Shown here: piece by piece, positions 1 through 7,181 of the stretch | Position numbering within the stretch: the stretch's first letter is position 1 | Layout of the letters: every line of letters begins with the position of its first letter | Source: an uncultured Eubacteriales bacterium | Lineage (GTDB): Bacteria > Bacillota > Clostridia > Oscillospirales > Oscillospiraceae | NCBI GenBank assembly: GCA_900316745.1 | Contig: ONEB01000003.1 | Span: 1 to 64,000, forward strand | Direction of reading: 5' to 3' | DNA: 64,000 nt | Translations under genes and position numbers: made by a program | The notes under the pieces: model-generated | What the model saw: only the letters and a program-made list of their open reading frames with translations | What the model was told of the DNA's origin: nothing | Databases searched by the model: none

Positions 1-1134
1 ACAGAAAAAGAAAAGGTCGTCCCAAGCGCATCTGTTGGCGCAGATGCAGGACGGCCAATTCCATATGAACCTGAATCGAGTATAGCAGAGACCGAGCTTT
101 CTGACAAGCAGAATTTTTCCGAGACGCTCCGAGAGTTTAAAGAGTTCGTGCGAAAGAACGATCCGGATCAGATCCGGGCGGTGACGCTCAGTGAGCTTAT
201 GGAGGAAGAGATCGAAACCAAACCGCCTGTTGTGGATGGATTGATCTATCCGGGTGTGTTCCTGTTTGCAGGTGCGGAGAAAATCGGCAAATCCTTTTTG
301 GTGCTTCAGCTCGGTTATACCGTAGCGAAGGGGCTTCCGCTCTGGGGACTGAAGACCTCCGGCGATGAGGTGCTGTATCTCTCGCTGGAGGATACCAAGG
401 AGCGCCTGCGCCGGCGTGCCTTCCAGATGTTCGACATCGAAACGACGGATCGGATGTATGTTGCGACCAGGAGCAAGAAATTGAGCGAAGGGCTGGTTGA
501 GGAGCTGGAAGCATATCGCCGCCAGCATCCCGGAATCAAATTCATCATTATCGATACCCTGCAGAAGATCCGAGAAGTGTTTTCGGAATGCAGCTACGCC
601 AAGGATTACGAAATGGTTTCCGAATTGAAGGACTATGCCGACGCCAATGGGCTGTGCATCCTGTTGGTGCATCACACAAGAAAGCAGAGTGCAAAGGACA
701 TCTTCGAGACGGTCTCCGGTACACGCGGCCTCAACGGCAGCGTGGATGGAATCATCGTGATGTGCAAGCAGAAACGAACCGATCCATACGCGACGCTCCA
801 GGCGACAGGTCGTGATGTGATCGATCAGAAGCTGTATCTGAAGCGCGATCCGAAGCGACTGTTATGGGAGTTGGAACGCATGGAAATCGGGTCGGAGATC
901 GAGCCGCCTGATCCACTCTATTCATCCATTGACGCGATGCTCACGCCGGAACATCCACAATGGGAGGGCACTGCATCGGAGCTTAAGGATGTTCTGCAAA
1001 CAGAACGCAGCGCCAAGTCCCTCGGTATGTGGCTGAAGATCCATCGACAGGAGCTGATGACACGGCACGGCATTCGTTGCACCACGCGCAAAACCAGGGA
1101 GCGTAGGACGATTACACTCATGCGGGAGGCGTGA
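1..1134 (+). CDS. RepA-like AAA ATPase of a mobile element (5' truncated)
   Basis: The frame is open from the first base of the window with no stop before it, so the true start lies upstream; 377 residues are visible. A Walker A-like loop (AGAEKIGKS, about nt 268-294) and a Walker B strand (FIIIDT, about nt 541-558) followed by LLVHHTRK identify a RecA-fold ATPase of the RepA/AAA_25 type. Such proteins act as hexameric helicases or primase partners in plasmid or integrative-element replication. The last ~80 residues look like a small winged-helix tail. A GTG at 148 is a possible internal start but has no convincing ribosome site. It lies upstream of a relaxase, which supports a mobile-element role. 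Family assignment is good; the exact replication function is inferred. Confidence 0.8.
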   Translation, partial: TEKEKVVPSASVGADAGRPIPYEPESSIAETELSDKQNFSETLREFKEFVRKNDPDQIRAVTLSELMEEEIETKPPVVDGLIYPGVFLFAGAEKIGKSFLVLQLGYTVAKGLPLWGLKTSGDEVLYLSLEDTKERLRRRAFQMFDIETTDRMYVATRSKKLSEGLVEELEAYRRQHPGIKFIIIDTLQKIREVFSECSYAKDYEMVSELKDYADANGLCILLVHHTRKQSAKDIFETVSGTRGLNGSVDGIIVMCKQKRTDPYATLQATGRDVIDQKLYLKRDPKRLLWELERMEIGSEIEPPDPLYSSIDAMLTPEHPQWEGTASELKDVLQTERSAKSLGMWLKIHRQELMTRHGIRCTTRKTRERRTITLMREA

Positions 1135-1205
1135 CGACTGTGACAACCGTGACGACCTATGACCGCGCATAATAAGTTGTCACAGTCGTCACGGTTGTCA
1201 CGGTC
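1131..1205. repeat. Inverted array of 9-nt repeats overlapping the ATPase stop codon
   Basis: Three 9-nt units of the form GTGACRACY run from 1131, and their reverse complements (GTYGTCACR) run from 1176 to about 1202. The arms 1131-1147 and 1176-1192 are perfect 17-nt inverted repeats around an AT-rich centre. The left array begins at the stop codon of the ATPase gene. The layout resembles iterons or a protein-binding site for replication or transfer, but could also act as a hairpin after the gene. The function is inferred. Confidence 0.75.
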
Positions 1206-1241
1206 ATGGGCTTAACACAGCCGCAGCCTCGCAGAGCGCGA

Positions 1242-1319
1242 AGCACTTTTGATGCGCAGTGTCAAAAGTGCTTTTGCGTTACTCTTGACAAGAGTAACAG
1301 AACCCGCCGCTGCGCGGCG
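1242..1319 (+). other. oriT: Candidate oriT: three consecutive hairpins upstream of the relaxase
   Basis: Three perfect inverted repeats follow each other: 1242-1252 with 1262-1272 (AGCACTTTTGA arms), 1278-1286 with 1290-1298 (GTTACTCTT arms, 3-nt loop) and 1305-1310 with 1314-1319 (CGCCGC arms). They sit directly ahead of the MobV relaxase gene. MobV-type origins of transfer are known to be hairpins just upstream of the mob gene, with the nick beside a stem. The nick site cannot be assigned here. Confidence 0.55.
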
Positions 1320-1369
1320 AAAGGAAGATAGGATGAAAATATTATGTAAACTAATGGGAGACGATACAA

Positions 1370-2545
1370 ATGAAAAGAACCATCAGCGTGATGGTGGGGA
1401 AAGGTTCACTGAAGCACAACAGCCGCGAGTTTCTGGCGGCAAATGTGGACCCCGAGCGTACCCACCTGAATATTGAATATTGCAATGATGACATCCGAGA
1501 TGTGTACCATGATATATTCGATGCAGCTCAGGAGCGGCACAACGAACGTCAGAAGCGTGCGGATCGCCGTATTGAGGACTACTACGAAAAGATCTGTGCC
1601 GGCAAACAGGAAAAACCCTTCCACGAGATCATCGTTCAGATCGGCAACTGCAACGACACCGGCGCAACTACAGAGGCCGGGGAGCGCGCTTGTGCTGCGC
1701 TGGACGAATACTATCGCGGGTTCCAGGCTCGAAATCCAAACCTCCGAGTCTTCTCCTCACACCTGCATAACGATGAGGCGACGCCGCATATTCACATCGA
1801 TTTCGTACCGTTTATCACCGGCAGCAAGCGTGGGATGGATACCCGCGTCTCGCTGAAACAGGCGCTGGCAGCGCAGGGCTTCCACGGCGGCACGCGACGA
1901 GAAACAGAATGGAGCCAGTGGGTCGAATCTGAAAAACAACAGCTTGCCATTGTCATGGAGCGCCACGGCTTTGAGCGCATGGATCTGGGCACACATGAAA
2001 AGCACCTCTCTGTGCTGGAATACCAGAAGAAGATGCGGGCAGCGGAGGTCAAGGAACTGGAAGATCGGCTGAATGCTGACTATGAGGAGGCCGGAGTACT
2101 GGAAGTGCGCCTCTCTCACCTGCGGGAGATTGACACGAAGGTGCAGGAACTCCAGAAGGAATTGAGCACCAGCCCGGACTACCAACTCCCGGAGCCGCCT
2201 GCACTCATGTCGGCGAAAAGCTACATGACGAAGCTGGTACACCCGCTAATCGATCGGGTGAAGAAGCTGCTTCTCAGCATGGTTGCCCATTACATGGAGC
2301 TCAAGCGGGATTATGATACGCTCTCCCGCAAATACAGTCGAGCGGTACAGGATAAGTCGCAGTACGGCTCCCGCATCGATGAGCTGGTTACGGTAAATAA
2401 CCAACTGAAAAAGGAAAGCCGGGATTACCGACTGCTGCGGAAAGTATTTGGAAATGAACAGATCGATCAGATGCTCGTGCGAGCGAGATTTGCACAGGAA
2501 CAGCAGCACATCGACCGTGCTGTAAAATACAATCCAGAAAGGTGA
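1370..2545 (+). CDS. MobV-family relaxase (plasmid mobilization / Pre-type protein)
   Basis: This 391-aa protein nicks DNA at an origin of transfer and pilots the strand during conjugative mobilization. Motif I (HNSREF, residues 16-21) is present. The catalytic metal-binding motif HLHNDEATPHIHIDF spans residues 131-145, with His131, His133, His140 and His142. Both are hallmarks of the MobV/Pre family. Residues ~215-270 and ~310-350 are charged and predicted coiled coil, typical of the C-terminal half. The ATG has GGGAGA 8 nt upstream. It is preceded by the candidate oriT and followed 8 nt later by tnpV, so the two are probably co-transcribed. The length is normal for the family and no disruption is seen. 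Confidence 0.9.
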   Translation: MKRTISVMVGKGSLKHNSREFLAANVDPERTHLNIEYCNDDIRDVYHDIFDAAQERHNERQKRADRRIEDYYEKICAGKQEKPFHEIIVQIGNCNDTGATTEAGERACAALDEYYRGFQARNPNLRVFSSHLHNDEATPHIHIDFVPFITGSKRGMDTRVSLKQALAAQGFHGGTRRETEWSQWVESEKQQLAIVMERHGFERMDLGTHEKHLSVLEYQKKMRAAEVKELEDRLNADYEEAGVLEVRLSHLREIDTKVQELQKELSTSPDYQLPEPPALMSAKSYMTKLVHPLIDRVKKLLLSMVAHYMELKRDYDTLSRKYSRAVQDKSQYGSRIDELVTVNNQLKKESRDYRLLRKVFGNEQIDQMLVRARFAQEQQHIDRAVKYNPER

Positions 2546-2553
2546 GAACGACC

Positions 2554-2925
2554 ATGAAAGAAATCATTATTGATGAAAGAAGTGGACTGTGGTATGAGTT
2601 GAGAGGCGAGCAATATTTTCCATGCGTGACTGCACCGGAGTCGCCCCGGATCGGAATCTGGGGCGAGCGTCGGAGACGCTATCTCCGGGAGCATCAGCGT
2701 CTCTTGTACGACACAATGCGATTCAGTGGTCAACTGAATGCTCATTTGGAGGAAATTGACCGCGCTGCAGAAGAAATGCTTTCTCGGCTGGTGGAACAGA
2801 TGGCATCAAAGCAGGGCATCACCGAGAAGCTCAAAGCGGAGCATCAAATGGAATGGGTGCAGAAAATGAACGCCATCCAGTCCAGCGCAAAGGAGATCGT
2901 TTACAACGATCTAATCTATGCATAA
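2554..2925 (+). CDS. TnpV family transposon-encoded protein
   Basis: This small 123-aa protein has the TnpV pattern: an N-terminal beta segment, the GIWGERRRRYLREH block (about residues 35-48) and a C-terminal helical region with ITEKLKAEHQMEWVQKMN followed by IVYNDLIY. TnpV proteins are encoded next to relaxases and site-specific recombinases in clostridial mobilizable elements such as the Tn4451 group; their biochemical role is unknown. A GTG at 2542 opens the same frame, but the ATG at 2554 has AGGTGAG at the right distance and is preferred. The ribosome site lies within the end of the relaxase gene, so translation may be coupled. No recombinase follows, which is unusual. Confidence 0.85.
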   Translation: MKEIIIDERSGLWYELRGEQYFPCVTAPESPRIGIWGERRRRYLREHQRLLYDTMRFSGQLNAHLEEIDRAAEEMLSRLVEQMASKQGITEKLKAEHQMEWVQKMNAIQSSAKEIVYNDLIYA

Positions 2926-2933
2926 TAGTAAGA

Positions 2934-2966
2934 AAGCTCCCGCAGGTAGGGTGCCTGCGGGAGCTT
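2934..2966 (-). terminator. Intrinsic terminator for the 2-hydroxyacyl-CoA dehydratase operon
   Basis: Perfect 13-bp inverted repeat (arms 2934-2946 and 2954-2966, 7-nt loop). On the - strand it is followed by a U-rich run, and it lies 38 bp after the stop of the 56-aa gene. On the + strand there is no T tract, so it mainly serves the leftward operon but may also block read-through from tnpV. Confidence 0.8.
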
Positions 2967-3004
2967 GAGAAGAGGGGAAGAAGGGAAAAGGAGATTCTCT
3001 GATC

Positions 3005-3175
3005 TCAGAACTTAATATCGACCTCTTTGCGGTCGAACATGGTGTTGACCTGTTTGTATGCCCAGCCCAGGACCTTCTGGTCGAGGTTCCAGAAATAGAC
3101 CATGAACAGGACACCGACCGTAATGCCGGAGATCTTGCAGGTCTTTTTCAAGATGTTCATGATAATGGGATTCAT
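3005..3175 (-). CDS. 56-aa single-pass membrane peptide at the end of the dehydratase operon
   Basis: This frame encodes 56 residues. It begins MNPIIMNILKK, has a hydrophobic segment at about residues 15-31 (SGITVGVLFMVYFWNL) and ends with a charged tail containing FDRKEVD. The start ATG has a near-perfect TAAGGAGG site 7 nt upstream. The gene begins 11 bp after the activase stop and ends shortly before a terminator, so it is the last gene of the operon. The basic N-terminus and charged tail suggest a small one-helix membrane protein. I recognise no family. It might tether or stabilise a dehydratase component or be linked to electron delivery, but that is speculation. The ribosome site and position make it likely to be a real gene. 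Confidence 0.75.
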   Translation of the reverse strand: MNPIIMNILKKTCKISGITVGVLFMVYFWNLDQKVLGWAYKQVNTMFDRKEVDIKF

Positions 3176-3186
3176 GCTGATCCTCC

Positions 3187-3984
3187 TTACTTTCTGGCGA
3201 GACCCTTCTGGCGAGCGTACTCGGCAGCGCCCAGAGCGCCCATCAGCTGGGGATCGGTCTTGAGCTCGACGACCTTGAACTTCAGGACGTGCTCAATGGC
3301 TTCCTTCAGACCCGCGTTCTTCGCGCAGCCGCCGGTCAGCGTGATGCTGTCGGTGGCGCCGGCCTTCTTGGCCATGACGAAGCAGCGCTTGGCAACCGCC
3401 ATCTCGATGCCGGCAGCGATCTCGTCCATGGGCTTGCCCTCACCGACGAGGGTGATGACCTCGGACTCCGCGAAAACGGTGCACTGCGCGGTGATCGGAA
3501 TGACGTTCTTCGCAGTCAGAGACAGGTTGGAGAACTCCGGCAGGCTCATCTCGAAGGAGCGGGCCATGGCCTCGAAGAAACGACCGGTACCGGCGGAGCA
3601 CTTGTCGTTCATCGCGAAGGACTTCACGGTGCCGTCGGTGTCGATGCTGATGCCCTTAACGTCCTGGCCGCCGATGTCGATGATCGCGCGGACGTCGGGG
3701 TTGGTGACATGCACGCCCATGGCGTGGCAGGAGATCTCGGAAATGTTCTCGTCAGCGAAGGGAACCTTGTTGCGGCCGTAGCCCGTACCAATGAGGTACT
3801 CCAGATCCTTGGAGCTCTTCAGGCCAGCGGCCTTGCAGACCTCGTCCATAGCTGCGACAGCGCTCTGCTCAGCGTTGATCTTGCTGCGGATGGTGGCGTC
3901 GGCAACCATCTTGCCGGCCTCGTCGAGAATAACTGCCTTGGTGTAGGTGGAGCCCACGTCGCAGCCGCCAAAATATTTCATCAT
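3187..3984 (-). CDS. 2-hydroxyacyl-CoA dehydratase activase (archerase, HgdC/HadI type)
   Basis: This 265-aa ASKHA-fold ATPase belongs to the BadF/BadG/BcrA/HgdC family. It uses ATP hydrolysis to inject one low-potential electron into the dehydratase. The first phosphate loop GCDVGSTYTK (residues 7-16), the second loop DIGGQD (103-108) and the TGGCAKNAGL motif near the C-terminus are all present. Cys129 (in NDKCSAGTGRF) and Cys168 (in AQCTVFAES) match the two cysteines that hold a [4Fe-4S] cluster between the subunits of the homodimer. It starts at MM with GAGGAG upstream, 18 bp after the large dehydratase subunit. The length equals that of known activases. Electrons would normally come from ferredoxin or flavodoxin; none is encoded nearby. 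Confidence 0.95.
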   Translation of the reverse strand: MMKYFGGCDVGSTYTKAVILDEAGKMVADATIRSKINAEQSAVAAMDEVCKAAGLKSSKDLEYLIGTGYGRNKVPFADENISEISCHAMGVHVTNPDVRAIIDIGGQDVKGISIDTDGTVKSFAMNDKCSAGTGRFFEAMARSFEMSLPEFSNLSLTAKNVIPITAQCTVFAESEVITLVGEGKPMDEIAAGIEMAVAKRCFVMAKKAGATDSITLTGGCAKNAGLKEAIEHVLKFKVVELKTDPQLMGALGAAEYARQKGLARK

Positions 3985-4002
3985 AATTACTCCTCTCTTT
4001 TG

Positions 4003-5793
4003 TTACATCGTTACATCGTCTGCGAAGTCCAACAGACTTTCGTCGATCGGTTCCGCGTTCATCACCGTGCGCATATAGCTGCTCACGGTATCACGCATGG
4101 TGCGTCTGGAGACCGTGCGCGGGTCCATCAGATCATGCGGGATCCAGATTAGATGCAGACCTAGTTCGCGTCCCTGCTCATCCAGAATGCCCTGCACTGT
4201 AGCCATGTTCTTGCAGGCCACGTGCTGCCACATGATGACGATGTTGGCGTTCCATTCCTCGCACTGCTTCCAGAGCTCCGTGACCACATTGTGGTAACCG
4301 CCGTTGGTGTGGCGGCGCATGACCATGCGTTCGTACAGGCGGGCCAGATCGCGCAGCGCCTCGTCCTTGTCCTCGGTCTCGAGGGGCTTCGTGAAGTTCA
4401 AAGACTCCATCTCCACCACCACGTTCACACCCCAGCAGTTGGCAAGCCAGTTGGAGAAGTTTGCGTAGTAGTGCGGCGGGCAGGACCAGACGATGGCGCG
4501 GTAACGCATCTTGTTGCGCCACGCCTCTTCCTTCTGCTCATAGGCCTTCATGAGGAGCTTGTCAACCTTTTTGCAGGATTTGATGGTGCGCGGATCCAGA
4601 CCGCCGTCCATCTCATAGTTCCACTTGCGGTACAGCTCGACGCTGGGGCCGATCAGCTGCGGATAGTTGGTCTTGTTGACTTCCCATTTCTGCAGCTCGT
4701 ACTGCGTCTCCGTGTTGAAGCGGCGGATGCTCTCAAAGTAGGCGTCCCAGTTCCACTTGGCTCCGGTCTGCTCCTCCACGAACCGGATGCAGTCCTTGAC
4801 GTCCTGCACGGCAGCGTCGAGGGTCTTTTCATCCTCATACCGCACGGGGAAGCAGAGGTGATATACCGGCAGATCCGGGAAACGTCTCGCAACATAGCTG
4901 GAGGCCATGACCGAGCCGTCGCAGGGCATGGAGCTGGAGATAAAGCAGCTGCCCATGTGCGGCAGCGCATCCAGCACCAGCGAGCCGCACTCGGAGCTCG
5001 GCACCGGGCAGGTGTCTGCCGGGAGACCGAAGGACTCCACCGCGTCGATATAGGGCACGCAGATGAGCTGATCCATCTCGGATACCATAAACACCGGGAA
5101 GAGCTGATACGGAATGCCGATCAGATCCGGGAAGCCGCCCATGATCTGGCTCATGGTCATCTCGTCAAAGAGGACGACCTTCTTGTTCAGCTCCGCGCTG
5201 TTTCCATTCTTGGCGTCGCCCTTGGCAAGCAGCACCAGGTTCTCTGCCGCATACCGGAACATGCAGAGGGTCAGCTCATGGCTCATCCGCAGATTCGATC
5301 CGCGCAGACCCATCAGGTTCTTGTCCATGAAGCTGTGGCAGCAGAAATAGGAGATCATCCAGCGATAGTACAGAGCGCTGTTCAGCGCAGGAACCAGATC
5401 CTTGGAGAAGGTCGTCAGGAGCACGCCCCATAATCTGGCCCACTCATAAAAATCATAGATCGTGTCCTTCACGCCGCGCCATTCGCGCCGGACCGGCGCA
5501 AAGCAGCCCTCGCGGTAGAGACGGCCAAGATGCTTTTCACCGTAGCGGATGGCCTCCAGCTTTTCCTCCGGCGTGCATGCGGCAAAGGCGCGATATTCCT
5601 CTGAGATGCGCTTGCCGTCCGCCTTCAGGGTCTCGACCCAATCCTGACCGAACTTTTTCCAGTCGGTCTCCTTCAGCATGCCGCCGAAAATGCCGGCGAC
5701 CTCTTTGAAATTCTTCCACTGCGCCTTCCAGTCGATGTTGTTTTTCGCTCTGTAAAGCGCGGGATTCGGATATTTCGGTGTCTTTTCCATCAA
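4003..5793 (-). CDS. 2-hydroxyacyl-CoA dehydratase, large subunit (HgdA/HgdB/BcrC superfamily)
   Basis: This 596-aa protein is one half of the [4Fe-4S] dehydratase component that removes water from (R)-2-hydroxyacyl-CoA by a ketyl-radical mechanism. The cysteine-rich stretch at residues 262-291 (Cys262, 269, 283, 291, including CPVPSSECGS) fits the cluster-binding region of the family. The C-terminal half (WSCPPHYY, GVNVVVEME, IMWQHVACKN) fits the second Rossmann-like domain. At 596 residues it is clearly longer than typical subunits of about 370-480. The extra length is mostly an N-terminal ~120-residue charged region rich in Trp and Lys. Its start overlaps the stop of the upstream subunit by 4 bp, a sign of coupled translation. 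The substrate could be a hydroxyglutaryl-, phenyllactyl-, lactyl- or isocaproyl-type CoA ester, and cannot be chosen from sequence. Confidence 0.88.
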   Translation of the reverse strand: MMEKTPKYPNPALYRAKNNIDWKAQWKNFKEVAGIFGGMLKETDWKKFGQDWVETLKADGKRISEEYRAFAACTPEEKLEAIRYGEKHLGRLYREGCFAPVRREWRGVKDTIYDFYEWARLWGVLLTTFSKDLVPALNSALYYRWMISYFCCHSFMDKNLMGLRGSNLRMSHELTLCMFRYAAENLVLLAKGDAKNGNSAELNKKVVLFDEMTMSQIMGGFPDLIGIPYQLFPVFMVSEMDQLICVPYIDAVESFGLPADTCPVPSSECGSLVLDALPHMGSCFISSSMPCDGSVMASSYVARRFPDLPVYHLCFPVRYEDEKTLDAAVQDVKDCIRFVEEQTGAKWNWDAYFESIRRFNTETQYELQKWEVNKTNYPQLIGPSVELYRKWNYEMDGGLDPRTIKSCKKVDKLLMKAYEQKEEAWRNKMRYRAIVWSCPPHYYANFSNWLANCWGVNVVVEMESLNFTKPLETEDKDEALRDLARLYERMVMRRHTNGGYHNVVTELWKQCEEWNANIVIMWQHVACKNMATVQGILDEQGRELGLHLIWIPHDLMDPRTVSRRTMRDTVSSYMRTVMNAEPIDESLLDFADDVTM

Positions 5794-7007
5794 ACCGCAC
5801 CTCTTTCTCTTTGGATCCGTTTGATCTCCAGGGACTCCACAAACGCCTGCACGCGGGTGCGAAGCTGGCCGGAGCTGCCGTTGGAATACACGCGGTCGAT
5901 GCTCAGCACCGGCCAGCCGTACTCCTCGTGCACGACATGGCTTGCGAGCGCGCGCTCAAAGCCCCAATAGTCGCAGTACTTCATCTGTTCATAAATGATG
6001 CCGTCGGCATGGAATTCTCGTGCCAACCGATCGGCGGTGTCACGGCGCTGCTGCACCTTTTCATCGGAGATGTAGCGTGCGCATTCACCGACCTCCATGT
6101 AATGGCGGCAGATCTGCTTGAGGGCGTCCTCCTCGTCGTTCAGCTCGATGACCTCGCGGCCCGGCGTGGAGCCGAAGCAGTAACGGTCGGAGACGACCAG
6201 CGCGCCGACGTCCTCAATGAGCTTTGTGAGACTGGGATCGTCGATCTCGCTGCCCACGATGGCGACCCGTGCCCGGAAGGGAGATTTCGAATCCGGCTTG
6301 CGCGTTTTCAGCTCCACGAGGGTTTCGCGCAGATACGGGAGGATCAGCCGTGTGGGGCAGGTATAGCTCACCAGATTCATGATATGGAACTCATAGCCGG
6401 TGATGATCGGTTTTTCCGCCTTGCGCATCTCGCCAATCTCAGAAATGATGGCGCACATTTCGTTATGCTCCCGGACGGCAGCGCGGAGCGCAGCATCGGA
6501 GGTGTCAACGCCAAAGACCTCGGTCAGACGATCCAGCACGTTCACGCGCATCTGCTCCACATAGGAGTCAATGTAATAATCCGTGACCTTCAGCGGCATG
6601 TCCGTGTGCGTAACGAAGAAGTCCGGCTTCTCGTTCACGTTCAGGATCTCAAAATGCTCCATCGCGCGATTCATGGCCGAGCAGGCGTCCACGCCGATCA
6701 TTGCGTCCAGAAACTGATAGCCGCCCTCAATGGCGCGCTCGACCAGCGCGCGGGCATAGTCGCAGGTGTAGTTGGACATATAATACGTTGCGATGTCCAG
6801 CGAGCCGGTCTTCGGCGCCCGCAGGCGCACGGAGAAACAGCGGTCTACGTTGAGAAGCACCTCCGGAATGTGGAAGCAGGTATAGCCCAGTGTGACGCCG
6901 CCCTCCTCGTGCGCCTGCCGCACAAGCTCGTTGTTCGCGTCCTCCAGAAGGCTTTCAAAGTAGATCAGATGCTTCAAATCTTTCAAAGTGACCCCTTCTT
7001 TCTGCAT
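5790..7007 (-). CDS. 2-hydroxyacyl-CoA dehydratase, small subunit
   Basis: This 405-aa second subunit is the first gene of the leftward operon. Residues 41-62 (GYTCFHIPEV... with RCFSVRL) match the family's opening motif of a cysteine, PEEL-like sequence and a hydrophobic-Arg segment. Cys44, Cys57, Cys82 and Cys109 are candidate cluster ligands. A later motif (FHADGIIYEQMKYCDYWGFE) matches the family's conserved C-terminal cysteine region. It overlaps the large-subunit gene by 4 bp. Together the pair resembles HgdAB/HadBC-type heterodimers, although benzoyl-CoA reductase subunits share the fold. No CoA-transferase or 2-hydroxyacid dehydrogenase is in the operon, so supply of the substrate must come from elsewhere. 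Confidence 0.88.
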   Translation of the reverse strand: MQKEGVTLKDLKHLIYFESLLEDANNELVRQAHEEGGVTLGYTCFHIPEVLLNVDRCFSVRLRAPKTGSLDIATYYMSNYTCDYARALVERAIEGGYQFLDAMIGVDACSAMNRAMEHFEILNVNEKPDFFVTHTDMPLKVTDYYIDSYVEQMRVNVLDRLTEVFGVDTSDAALRAAVREHNEMCAIISEIGEMRKAEKPIITGYEFHIMNLVSYTCPTRLILPYLRETLVELKTRKPDSKSPFRARVAIVGSEIDDPSLTKLIEDVGALVVSDRYCFGSTPGREVIELNDEEDALKQICRHYMEVGECARYISDEKVQQRRDTADRLAREFHADGIIYEQMKYCDYWGFERALASHVVHEEYGWPVLSIDRVYSNGSSGQLRTRVQAFVESLEIKRIQRERGAV

Positions 7008-7069
7008 GAAAATGTGTCGGTTTTCCGACTTCCTATGATGATTGTATCACGGGGCACGCAAGAATGATA

Positions 7070-7090
7070 ATATTTTGTCAGGCAAAATAT
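7070..7090. promoter_or_regulatory. Inverted repeat in the dehydratase/LysR divergent promoter region
   Basis: Arms ATATTTTG (7070-7077) and CAAAATAT (7083-7090) are a perfect 8-bp inverted repeat with a 5-nt centre. LysR regulators typically bind T-N11-A palindromes in such divergent spacers, so this is the best candidate operator for the adjacent regulator. It is nearer the operon start at 7007 than the lysR start. Confidence 0.55.
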
Positions 7091-7129
7091 ATAATTGCAC
7101 AGAATTATAAACGCATATCGATCTGGTTA

Positions 7130-7158
7130 TGTACAAAGTGGTCGAAATGTAGTATAAT
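7130..7158 (+). promoter_or_regulatory. Sigma-A type promoter of the lysR gene
   Basis: TGTACA (7130-7135), a 17-bp spacer and TATAAT (7153-7158) lie 24 bp upstream of the start codon. Confidence 0.6.
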
Positions 7159-7181
7159 ATCAAACAATAGGGGGTGTTGTC

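Noticed and set aside
1249..1476. 75-codon frame across the oriT candidate into mobV
   Set aside because: Low-complexity product, no ribosome site, overlaps mobV in another frame.
2911..3114. 67-codon frame on the - strand between tnpV and the dehydratase operon
   Set aside because: It is out of frame with the 56-aa gene, has no ribosome site and crosses the terminator.
5778..7067. Open frames of 403-429 codons on the + strand opposite the dehydratase genes (also 4222-5433)
   Set aside because: They are antisense to genes with clear family motifs; residue composition (His-, Ala- and Arg-rich) and absence of ribosome sites are typical of shadow frames in GC-rich genes.
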